Below are positions 54,034 to 62,577 of a stretch of 64,000 nt of DNA, piece by piece; the stretch's first letter is position 1, and each line of letters opens with the position of its first letter. The stretch comes from CAVZTA01 sp963778025 (GTDB lineage: Bacteria; Chloroflexota; Limnocylindria; Limnocylindrales; CSP1-4): positions 28,638 to 92,637 of the forward strand of contig CAVZTA010000018.1 in the NCBI GenBank assembly GCA_963778025.1. The letters are read 5' to 3'. The position numbers and the translations under genes are program-made. Under the pieces are notes generated by a model, which searched no databases, had not been told where the DNA came from, and saw nothing but the letters and a program-made list of their open reading frames with translations.

Positions 54034-54369
54034 ATGCCGAACATCGGACCCGTCGAACTCATCGTCATCCTCGCGATCGCGCTGATCGTCATCGGACCGG
54101 GCAAGCTGCCCGAGGTCGGGGCATCGCTCGGCAAGAGCATCCGCGAGTTCCGCAAGGCCGCCACCGACGTCAAGGACTCGGCCACGCTCGACGCCCCGGC
54201 GCCTGCCGCAGCGGCCGCACAGGCGGGGTCTGCGCCCGCTGCCACGCCGACTCCCGCTGCCCCCGCGGCCGTGACGCCCGTCGCCATCGCTCCGGCGGCC
54301 CCGCCCGCGCCGCCCGAGAGCGTCGCGACCCCGGCCACCGGGTCGGACCCCGACTCCACCGGCTCCTAG
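54034..54369 (+). CDS. tatA: Sec-independent translocase subunit TatA
   Basis: TatA polymerises to form the twin-arginine protein pathway. The 111-residue protein has MPNIGPVELIVILAIALIVI, the hinge GPGKLPEVG (GPKLPELG-like), the amphipathic helix ASLGKSIREFRKA and an unusual Ala/Pro/Thr-rich tail of about 60 residues. AAGGTGG precedes the ATG. A TACCCT-like -10 lies about 65 bp upstream, inside the end of pyrF. tatC follows after 27 bp. Confidence 0.92.
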   Translation: MPNIGPVELIVILAIALIVIGPGKLPEVGASLGKSIREFRKAATDVKDSATLDAPAPAAAAAQAGSAPAATPTPAAPAAVTPVAIAPAAPPAPPESVATPATGSDPDSTGS

Positions 54370-54396
54370 GCGCCTCCGCGCTGGGAGCTGCGCCCC

Positions 54397-55191
54397 GTGG
54401 CTGACGCGAACGCGCTCGACCGCGGCGTCCCCGTACCGTCGGAACCCGGCCGTCCCGCCGATCCGCAGCCCCAGCCGCCCGCGGTGCGGGCCGACGAGAA
54501 GACCATGTCGCTCGTCGACCACCTGTCGGAGCTTCGGAGCCGGCTGGTCCGGGTCATCCTCGCCGTCCTCGTCGGGACGGCCGTCGGCTTCTGGTTCGCC
54601 CCGAACATCCGCGACGTCCTGATCGCGCCGCTGCCGAACGACCTCGACCTCCAGGTCCTGGGCGTCGGCGACGGCTTCTTCATCCAGCTGAAGATCGCCA
54701 TCGTGACCGGGATCATCCTGGCGATGCCCGTGATCCTGTACCAGCTGTGGGCCTTCGTCGCGCCCGGACTCACCGACTCCGAGAAGCGGGCGATCCGGCC
54801 GTGGGTCCCGCTCGCGCTGCTGTTCTTCGCGATCGGCGTCAGCATCGCCTACTTCGTCCTGCCGTTCGCGATCGGGTTCCTGCTCTCGTTCACCGGTGGC
54901 CGCCTCATCGCCGCGCCCGCGGCAGGCCCGTACTTCGACTTCGTGACCACGATGTTCCTCGCGTTCGGCCTGGTCCTCGAGTTCCCGATCCTGCTCTACG
55001 GGCTGTCGCTCGCGAACGTCGTCACCTCGCGCCAGCTCCGCTCGTGGCGCCGCATGGCGTTCCTCGTCATCGCGATCTTCGCCGCCGTCGCGACCCCGGG
55101 CGGCGACCTCGTCAGCCCGCTGGTGCTGGGCGGGACGATGTACATCCTGTACGAGCTGACGATCGTGTTCATCCGCCGGAGCGGCCGCTGA
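54397..55191 (+). CDS. tatC: Sec-independent translocase subunit TatC
   Basis: TatC is the receptor for twin-arginine signal peptides. The 264-residue protein has a Pro-rich N-terminal tail, then SLVDHLSELRSRLVRVILAV, the periplasmic loop FIQLKIAIVTGIILAMPVILYQLWAFVAPGL, and six membrane helices ending in IFAAVATPGGDLVSP and LYELTIVF. The GTG start follows GGGAG. Together with tatA it makes a minimal TatAC system; no tatB is in the window. Confidence 0.95.
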   Translation: MADANALDRGVPVPSEPGRPADPQPQPPAVRADEKTMSLVDHLSELRSRLVRVILAVLVGTAVGFWFAPNIRDVLIAPLPNDLDLQVLGVGDGFFIQLKIAIVTGIILAMPVILYQLWAFVAPGLTDSEKRAIRPWVPLALLFFAIGVSIAYFVLPFAIGFLLSFTGGRLIAAPAAGPYFDFVTTMFLAFGLVLEFPILLYGLSLANVVTSRQLRSWRRMAFLVIAIFAAVATPGGDLVSPLVLGGTMYILYELTIVFIRRSGR

Positions 55192-55276
55192 CGGGCGCGA
55201 CCGAGGGCCGCCGGGAACCACTGGGAGCCGCCGGCGGACGGTCACCGGACGGCCCGGTGACGCGCTGAGCCGCCGC

Positions 55277-55282
55277 TAGACT
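55277..55282 (+). promoter_or_regulatory. -10 element of a leaderless rapZ promoter
   Basis: TAGACT lies seven nucleotides before the rapZ ATG, the same hexamer as at uvrB and tpiA. No ribosome-binding site is visible. Confidence 0.55.
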
Positions 55283-55289
55283 GGCCGCG

Positions 55290-56227
<938 letters not shown>

Positions 56228-56231
<4 letters not shown>

Positions 56232-57631
56232 ACCTGCGGCGCTGGCTGACGCTCGGCATCGGCGTCAAGCGCTGGCTGGTGGTCACCTTCGCGGGGCTCG
56301 TGCTGCTGGCGGTCGGCACGGCGCACCTGCTGCGGCAGGCGACCCAGGACGTCGAGCTCGAGGGCGTCGTCGGGGCGCTCGTCGACGTCATCACGCTGGC
56401 GTTCCTGCCCTACGCGCTGCGGGGCCTTGCGGCGGGCGTCCTGGGCGTCGCGCTGTTCGGGTACGGCGCGTATCGCGTGGTCCGGGCGCTGACCGAACCC
56501 GTCATCAGCTGGGATCGGGATCAGCCGCTGGTCGAGGTCATCTACCAGAAGCGGTTCCTCGCCCGCGGGCCGCGGGTCGTGGCGATCGGCGGCGGGACCG
56601 GACTCTCGACGCTGTTGCGCGGGCTGAAGGAGCACACGTCGAACCTGACGGCGGTCGTCACCGTGGCCGACGACGGCGGCTCCAGCGGCAAGTTGCGCGA
56701 GGAGCTCGGGATCCCCGCGGTCGGCGACATCCGGAACTGCATCGTCGCGCTCGCCGATGCCGAGCCGCTGATGGGACGTCTCCTCCAGTACCGATTCCCC
56801 GCCAGCGCCACGCGGCTCGCGGAGGGATCGGGCGGCGACGCGGCGGTCGCCGACGACCCCGCCGATGACCCCGGGCTGGCGGGCCATGCGGTGGGCAACC
56901 TGCTGCTCGCCGCGCTGTTCGCGGTCGAGGATGGCGACTTCGAGGAGGCCGTCCGCGAGATGAACCGGGTGCTCGCGGTCCGCGGCCAGGTCGTGCCGGC
57001 GACGGCGACGCCGCTCATCCTCCACGCCGCGCTGCGTGACGGCTCGGAGCTCCAGGGCCAGTCGGCGATCACCCACACGGCCGGCGTGACCCGGGTCTGG
57101 GTCGAGCCGAGCGACGTCCGCGCGACGGACGATGCCGTTCGGGCCATCGCCGAGGCCGAGCTCATCGTCCTCGGACCCGGCAGCCTCTACACGTCCCTGC
57201 TGCCGGCGCTGCTGGTGCCCGGCATCCGCGAGGCGATCGCCGCGTCGCCGGCGGTCCGCATCTACGCGTGCAACGTCGCGACCCAGGATGGCGAGACCGA
57301 CGGGTTCGACCTGGCCGACCATGTCGAGGCGCTCCACGACCACGGCGTCTCGGGACTGCTCGACGTCGTCCTGGCGAACAACCGCTTCGATGCGCGCCCA
57401 CCGATCGAGTGGCGGGCGCAGCCGGTGCGGCTGCGCTGGCCGCCGGCGAGCGTCCCGGTCGACGGCGGCGGTGGCTCCTCCCGCAGGGCGCCTCGCCTCG
57501 CGCTCGACGAGCTGGTCGATCCCGACAACGCCCATCACCACGACCCCGCGCGGCTCGCCGCCGCGCTCCTGCGGACCTGGGAGCGCGAACGCGGTCATCC
57601 GCGCCGGGCAGCGGTCGTCCGGACCGCCTGA
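56228..57631 (+). CDS. yvcK: YvcK-family UDP-sugar-binding protein with N-terminal membrane helices
   Basis: YvcK (gluconeogenesis factor) binds UDP-GlcNAc and affects cell shape and carbon metabolism. The core motifs are VVAIGGGTGLSTLLRGLKEH, VTVADDGGSSGKLREELG, VGDIRNCIVALAD, GHAVGNLLLAAL and LGPGSLYTSLLPALLVPGI. Before the core there are about 110 residues with two to three membrane helices (RWLVVTFAGLVLLAVGTAHL and a second near 60), so the protein is membrane-anchored and 467 residues long rather than about 320. The start overlaps the rapZ stop. Confidence 0.93.
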
Positions 57632-57652
57632 CGCCCGCCAGCCGAGCGACCC

Positions 57653-58504
57653 GTGCCCTCCGATCGGGACCTCGTCGACGCGATCCGCGCGGAGCTCGCG
57701 GCGATCGATCCGGCACGGCGGTGTGACCGCTCGGCGGAAGCGGCGGGCCTCGGACCGGTCCTCACGACGCGTGAGCCCGCGATCCTGCGCCTCGCGCTCC
57801 GCCTGGGCGGGGTCCCGACGGCCGTCTCGCCCGGCGTCCTGCCCACCGCGACCCGCCACCTCACGTTCGACGTCCCGCCGCTCGACTGGGACGCCGCACC
57901 GGAGCACTGCCGGGTCGCATGGCTCCGCGGCCGGTTCCTGGCTCGCGGGTCGCTGAGCTTCGCGACGGGGCGGACGCACCTCGAGTTCGTCGTCCCGCTC
58001 AGGGACGCCGATGAGCTCGCGCGCCGCCTCGGGTGGGTGGGCGCCGCGCCGGGCCGGCGTGAGCGGCGTGGCCTCGGCGTCGTGACCTGGAAGGGCGCGG
58101 ACACGGTCGCGACGTTCCTGCGACGGATCGGCGCGAACGCCGCGCTGCTGGAGCTCGAGGCCAGGGGCGTGGCGCGGGCGCTTCGTGGCGACCTGAACCG
58201 GGTCCTCAACGCCGAGTCGGCGAACCTCCAGCGGTCGGTGTCCGCCGCCGGCCGGCAGCTCGCGGCGATCGACCAGCTCGACGCCGACGGACGGCTCGCG
58301 CGGCAGCCGTATGTCGTCCGCAGCGTCGCCGAGGCCCGGCGGGAGCATCCCGACGCCAGCCTGTCCGACCTGGCGACTCGCCTGGGCATCCATCGATCGG
58401 CGGTCCAGCGCGCCCTCGACCGGTTGGAGCGGCTCGCGCTCCACGACGAGGCGTCGCCTGCACGGGAGCGGTGGCGGCCACGGGAAGGCGCCGGCTCGAC
58501 CTAG
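57653..58504 (+). CDS. whiA: DNA-binding protein WhiA
   Basis: WhiA is a regulator (sporulation or cell division factor) with a degenerate LAGLIDADG endonuclease fold and a C-terminal helix-turn-helix. Here the N-terminal domain runs through AILRLALRLGGVPT and LRGRFLARGSLSF, then TFLRRIGANAALLELEARGV, RVLNAESANLQRSVSAAGRQ, and the helix-turn-helix SDLATRLGIHRSAVQRALDRL. The length, 283 residues, is normal. It follows yvcK by 21 bp. The TAG stop codon is also the first half of the tpiA -10 element. Confidence 0.9.
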   Translation: MPSDRDLVDAIRAELAAIDPARRCDRSAEAAGLGPVLTTREPAILRLALRLGGVPTAVSPGVLPTATRHLTFDVPPLDWDAAPEHCRVAWLRGRFLARGSLSFATGRTHLEFVVPLRDADELARRLGWVGAAPGRRERRGLGVVTWKGADTVATFLRRIGANAALLELEARGVARALRGDLNRVLNAESANLQRSVSAAGRQLAAIDQLDADGRLARQPYVVRSVAEARREHPDASLSDLATRLGIHRSAVQRALDRLERLALHDEASPARERWRPREGAGST

Positions 58505-58507
58505 ACT
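58502..58507 (+). promoter_or_regulatory. -10 element of a leaderless tpiA promoter
   Basis: TAGACT overlaps the whiA stop codon and ends eight nucleotides before the tpiA ATG; no ribosome-binding site is visible. Confidence 0.5.
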
Positions 58508-58515
58508 TCGCGGCC

Positions 58516-59319
58516 ATGCGTCCGATCGTCATCGCCGGCAACTGGAAGATGCACACCACACCGGCCGATGCCGGCGAGCTCGCGCGGACGATCGCGTCGC
58601 GCACGCGCGCGCCGGGCGTGACCCGGGTCCTGTGCCCGCCGTTCGTGTGCCTCGCGGCCGTCCGTGACGCGGTCGCGGACGACGACATCGCCGTGGGCGC
58701 GCAGGACGTCCATCACCATCGGGTGGGTGCGTTCACCGGCGACATCGCCGCGTCCATGCTCGACGGGCTGGCGACCTGGGTGATCGTGGGCCACTCGGAA
58801 CGCCGGCGCTGGCACCACGAGACGAACGACATCGTGGGCGAGAAGCTGACCCGCGCGATCGAGGCCGGGCTGCGGCCGATCCTGTGCGTGGGTGAGGATC
58901 TCGAGGTCCGTGAGGCGGGCGCGCCGGTGGCCGAGGCGCTCGTGGTCGACCAGGTGCTCGACGCGCTCCGCCCGAACACCGGCACCGGCCTCGCGACGAG
59001 CGGGCTGGTCATCGCGTATGAGCCCGTGTGGGCGATCGGGACCGGGCGGAACGCGAGCGGCGCGGACGCGGCCGGGATGGCGGTCGCGATCCGGAACGCC
59101 CTCGACGCGACGTTCGGCGGGTCCGTGGCGGGCGTGCGCGGCGACCAGACGCCGATCCTGTACGGCGGCAGCGTCACGGCCGCGAACATCGACCAGTTCC
59201 TCGCCGAGCCGGAGATCGACGGCGCGCTGGTCGGCGGCGCCTCGCTCAAGCCCGACGAGATGGCGGGCATCGTGGCGCGGGCGGGGCTGACCGCGCAGGC
59301 ACGCGGGCTCGCCGGGTGA
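58516..59319 (+). CDS. tpiA: Triosephosphate isomerase
   Basis: This intact 267-residue glycolytic enzyme interconverts dihydroxyacetone phosphate and glyceraldehyde 3-phosphate. The motifs are IAGNWKMHTTP with the catalytic Lys, VGAQDVHHHRVGAFTG, VIVGHSERR with the catalytic His, AYEPVWAIGTGRNAS with the catalytic Glu, and ILYGGSVTAANI with the phosphate-binding GGS. gap and pgk, which often precede tpiA in such clusters, are absent here. The stop overlaps the gpmI start (GTGA). Confidence 0.97.
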   Translation: MRPIVIAGNWKMHTTPADAGELARTIASRTRAPGVTRVLCPPFVCLAAVRDAVADDDIAVGAQDVHHHRVGAFTGDIAASMLDGLATWVIVGHSERRRWHHETNDIVGEKLTRAIEAGLRPILCVGEDLEVREAGAPVAEALVVDQVLDALRPNTGTGLATSGLVIAYEPVWAIGTGRNASGADAAGMAVAIRNALDATFGGSVAGVRGDQTPILYGGSVTAANIDQFLAEPEIDGALVGGASLKPDEMAGIVARAGLTAQARGLAG

Positions 59320-60923
59320 CGGTCATCGGCGTCGGCGGCGGCGGCGCCCACGCGAGGCCGCGACCCATCGTGCTCATCGTCATCGACGGGTTCGGCATCG
59401 GGCGCGACGTGTCGGCCGACGCGATCGCCGCGGCTCGGATGCCCGTTTGGCGTGGGTTGCTGGCACGCTGGCCGCACGCGATCCTGCGGGCATCCGAGGA
59501 CGCCGTCGGACTGCCGCCCGGGCAGATGGGCAACTCCGAGGTGGGCCATCTGAACATCGGCGCCGGCAAGCCCGTGCTCCAGGACCTGCCACGGATCGAT
59601 GCCGCGATCGCCGACGGTTCGTTCTTCACGCGGCCCGCCCTGCTCGCCGCCACGGCGCGGGGACGCGCGGCCGGGCGGCTGCACACCGTCGGCCTGGTCG
59701 GTCCGGGCGGTGTGCATGCGCACGACCGACACCTGCTCGCGCTGGTCGAGCTCGCGGCGCGCGAGCACGTGCCGGCTGTCCGCGTCCACGCGCTGCTCGA
59801 CGGACGAGACACGCCGCCGTCGTCGGCGCTCGGGTTCGTCGCCGCGCTCGAGCAGCGGCTGGCCGAGGTGCATCCGGACGCCCGCGTGGCGAGCGTGGGG
59901 GGACGCTACTGGGCGATGGATCGCGACAAGCGGTGGGATCGTGTGGAGCGTGGCTACGACGCCATCGTGCACGGGATCGGGGAGCGGGCGCCCACGGCGA
60001 GCGCGGCGATCGAGGCGGCGTACGTCCGAGGCGAGACGGACGAGTTCGTATCGCCCACGGTCATCGCCGGTGTCGATGGCGCCCTGCGTGACCGCGACGC
60101 GATCGTGCACGTGAACTTCCGCGCCGACCGGGCTCGACAGCTGACCCACGCCCTGGCCGATGCGCCCGAGGCGTTCACGGCGTTCGAGCGCGCCTCGCCG
60201 GAGGGCCGGCCGGCCCCCGCAGACCTCCTCGTGGTCACGATGACCGAGTACGAGTCCGGCCTGCCGGTGCTGGTCGCCTTCGGGCCCGAGGAGGAGCGGT
60301 CGCTCGCCGAGGCGGCCAGCGACGCCGGCTGGACGCAGCTCCACGTGGCGGAGACCGAGAAGTACGCGCACGTCACGTACTTCCTCAACGGCGGCCGCGA
60401 GGCGCCGTTCCCGGGCGAGGAGCGGCTGTTGATCCCGTCGCCCAGGGTCGCGACCTACGACCTGCAGCCGGAGATGAGCGCTTCGGGCATCACCGAGGCG
60501 ATCGTGGCGGCCATCGGATCCGGGCGGTACGACCTCATCGCGGCGAACTACGCGAACCCCGACATGGTCGGTCACACGGGGGTCTGGGACGCCGCCGTGC
60601 GGGCCGTCGAGGCGGTGGATGCGTGCCTCGGGCGGGTCGTCGAGGCGCTCGAGGCCGCCGATGCCGCGGACCCCACGGGGCCCGGCTCGCTGCTGCTCGT
60701 CACGGCCGACCATGGCAACGCGGACCAGATGCGCGACGCCTCCGGTGGTCCGATGACGGCCCATTCGCTCAACCCCGTCCCGGTCCTCGTGGCGGGACGA
60801 GCGGTCGACGGGCGACGACTCCACGACGGCGTGCTGGCGGACGTCACACCCACGCTGCTCGACCTGTCAGGGCTTCCGCGCTGGCCAGGCCTGACCGGCC
60901 GCTCGCTCGTCGACGGATCCTGA
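59316..60923 (+). CDS. gpmI: 2,3-bisphosphoglycerate-independent phosphoglycerate mutase
   Basis: This 535-residue Mn-dependent mutase interconverts 3- and 2-phosphoglycerate. The alkaline-phosphatase-like domain holds metal site VLIVIDGFGIG, the phosphoserine region GQMGNSEVGHLNIGAG, the inserted phosphotransferase domain HALLDGRDTPPSSALGF and GRYWAMDRDKRWDR, then YANPDMVGHTG and TADHGNADQM. All motifs are intact. The GTG start overlaps the tpiA stop, so translation of the two glycolytic genes is coupled. Confidence 0.96.
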   Translation: MTVIGVGGGGAHARPRPIVLIVIDGFGIGRDVSADAIAAARMPVWRGLLARWPHAILRASEDAVGLPPGQMGNSEVGHLNIGAGKPVLQDLPRIDAAIADGSFFTRPALLAATARGRAAGRLHTVGLVGPGGVHAHDRHLLALVELAAREHVPAVRVHALLDGRDTPPSSALGFVAALEQRLAEVHPDARVASVGGRYWAMDRDKRWDRVERGYDAIVHGIGERAPTASAAIEAAYVRGETDEFVSPTVIAGVDGALRDRDAIVHVNFRADRARQLTHALADAPEAFTAFERASPEGRPAPADLLVVTMTEYESGLPVLVAFGPEEERSLAEAASDAGWTQLHVAETEKYAHVTYFLNGGREAPFPGEERLLIPSPRVATYDLQPEMSASGITEAIVAAIGSGRYDLIAANYANPDMVGHTGVWDAAVRAVEAVDACLGRVVEALEAADAADPTGPGSLLLVTADHGNADQMRDASGGPMTAHSLNPVPVLVAGRAVDGRRLHDGVLADVTPTLLDLSGLPRWPGLTGRSLVDGS

Positions 60924-60978
60924 GCCGCGTCTCTGCTACCATCCGCCCCCGTCACCGCCACCGAGAGGTCGCCCCACC

Positions 60979-61203
60979 GTGCATCCGTTGCTGGCCATCG
61001 GCCAGATCCTCGTGAGCGTCGCCCTGATCGTGGCGATCCTGCTGCAGGCCCGCGGGACGGGCCTGTCGGGCACGTTCGGTGGCGATTCCGCGGTCTACCG
61101 AAGCCGGCGGGGCATCGAGCGACGGTTGTGGCAGTTCACGATCCTGCTGCTCGTGCTGTTCATCCTGTTCGCGCTCGTGGCGGTCTACGTCATCGACGTC
61201 TGA
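60979..61203 (+). CDS. secG: Protein translocase subunit SecG
   Basis: This 74-residue protein has two membrane helices (ILVSVALIVAILLQ and FTILLLVLFILFALVAVYVI) around the conserved loop GTGLSGTFGGDSAVYRSRRG, as in SecG of SecYEG. GAGAGG precedes the GTG. It ends the glycolysis/export block and is followed by 269 bp without a gene that I can support, then the tRNAs. Confidence 0.92.
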   Translation: MHPLLAIGQILVSVALIVAILLQARGTGLSGTFGGDSAVYRSRRGIERRLWQFTILLLVLFILFALVAVYVIDV

Positions 61204-61421
61204 CGTCGCGCACCGCCCCTGCGCCGGCAGCACGCCGGCCCGGCTGGTGGGCCTTCGATGCGTCTTCGGCGACGAAGGTGCTGTTCGACATCGCTGCCGC
61301 GAAGCGATCGCTCACGGAGGCAGGCTGGACGCGGGTCGACGGGGCGTGGTTGGTCGTCCGGGGGTCGACGAGCCGGCGCCGCGGCTCATCGTCCGACCCG
61401 GGGATCGGTACCACGATGTGC

Positions 61422-61427
61422 TAACAT
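61422..61427 (+). promoter_or_regulatory. Possible -10 of the tRNA cluster
   Basis: TAACAT lies 45 bp before the first tRNA gene, in the gap after secG; no clear -35 is visible. Confidence 0.35.
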
Positions 61428-61472
61428 GGCGCCTCGCTTCGGGCGGGTGAGAGCCTGCCCCGCCGGGTCCAC

Positions 61473-61558
61473 GCCGAGGTGGCGGAACGGTAGACGCGCT
61501 AGTTTCAGGAACTAGTGCCCGCAAGGGCGTATGGGTTCAAATCCCGTCCTCGGTACCA
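61473..61558 (+). tRNA. tRNA-Leu (CAG)
   Basis: Acceptor arm GCCGAGG pairs with CCTCGGT and is followed by ACCA (CCA encoded). The anticodon loop TTCAGGA, closed by CTAGT/ACTAG, gives anticodon CAG. The long variable arm (TGCCCGCAAGGGCG) is typical of tRNA-Leu; the T-loop is GGGTTCAAATCCC. Confidence 0.95.
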
Positions 61559-61591
61559 ATCCCTCTCGTCGGCCCCGTCGTTGCGACACCT

Positions 61592-61676
61592 GCCCAGGTG
61601 GCGGAATTGGTATACGCGTACGTTTGAGGGGCGTATGAGGCAACTCATCCGGGTTCAAGTCCCGGCCTGGGCACCA
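61592..61676 (+). tRNA. tRNA-Leu (GAG)
   Basis: Acceptor arm GCCCAGG pairs with CCTGGGC and ends ACCA. The anticodon loop TTGAGGG, closed by TACGT/GCGTA, gives GAG. A long variable arm is present, as expected for Leu, and the T-arm is CCGGGTTCAAGTCCCGG. Confidence 0.95.
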
Positions 61677-61750
61677 ACGCTCTCGCGCTGACTCGGCACG
61701 AAGCCGATGGCGGGGCTCAGCGGGTGGGCCCGACCAGCGCCGACATCTCC

Positions 61751-61827
<77 letters not shown>

Positions 61828-62068
61828 CGCACAGCCTCACGTCTCGCGCGTCGTGCACCGGGTGCGTGCTGCGACGAAGCGGACCCGGCGAAAGGCTGTC
61901 CCTGAACCGTTCCCCGTCCCTTCGTGTGTCCGGTGCACGGATCGGCGTCGGAGGCGACCGAACGGCTACCCAAGGCGCTCGAGCCGATGACCGCTTCGTC
62001 GTACGACGCACGGGGTGCACGACGGCCAAGGCGAGGCTCCGGCACGACGCCCGGCCGCCTGATCGGGC

Positions 62069-62512
62069 TCACGACGTCGCGGCGGCCGCCTCCCGTTCGA
62101 CGATCGAGGCGAACTTCCGGAGCTCACCCCTGAAGCTGCCCTCGTAGGAGCCCAGCGCGAACAGCCGTGAGCTGATCGCGGGGATGACGCCGATCGTCTT
62201 GAAGGTCTGCGTCAGGCGGGTCCGGCCGTCGGGGAGCGCCTCGAAACGGGCGGTGGTCTCGCCGCGGAGCAGCCAGCTCCCGAACTTCGTGCGCAGCCAG
62301 CGCGGCGGATCGGCCTCCAGGATCTCGGTCGGGCTGCGCATCCGGCCGAAGTGGCTCACGTAGGTCGTCCCGGCCTCGTCGGGTGGACCCGTGCGATCGG
62401 TGATCGAGGTGAGGCCGCCGATCCATTCCCCGGCTCGGTCGAGATCCGTCCACAAGGCGAACACCCGCTCGATCGGTGCCGCGATCTCGATGCTGAACTC
62501 GTACGCTCCCAC
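62069..62512 (-). CDS. SRPBCC-family (polyketide cyclase/dehydrase-like) protein
   Basis: This intact 147-residue protein begins MGAYEFSIEIAAPIERVFALWTD, the first strand and helix of the START-like SRPBCC fold, and continues with AGEWIGGLTSITDRTG, FGRMRSPTEILEADPPRW and RTRLTQTFKTIGVIP. It would bind a hydrophobic ligand in a closed pocket; the ligand is unknown. It stands alone, and the 241 bp between it and the tRNAs carry no gene that I can support. Confidence 0.82.
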   Translation of the reverse strand: MGAYEFSIEIAAPIERVFALWTDLDRAGEWIGGLTSITDRTGPPDEAGTTYVSHFGRMRSPTEILEADPPRWLRTKFGSWLLRGETTARFEALPDGRTRLTQTFKTIGVIPAISSRLFALGSYEGSFRGELRKFASIVEREAAAATS

Positions 62513-62577
62513 GGCCCGACGATGCCCGCATGCAGCGAGGCGCCGTCAACGCCCGCAAAGGGCGCAGGCATGGCACG

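Noticed and set aside
61204..61472. Possible small gene after secG (WWAFDASSATKVLFDIAAAKRS)
   Set aside because: There is no credible start codon outside secG and no ribosome site, so the open frame is more likely chance.
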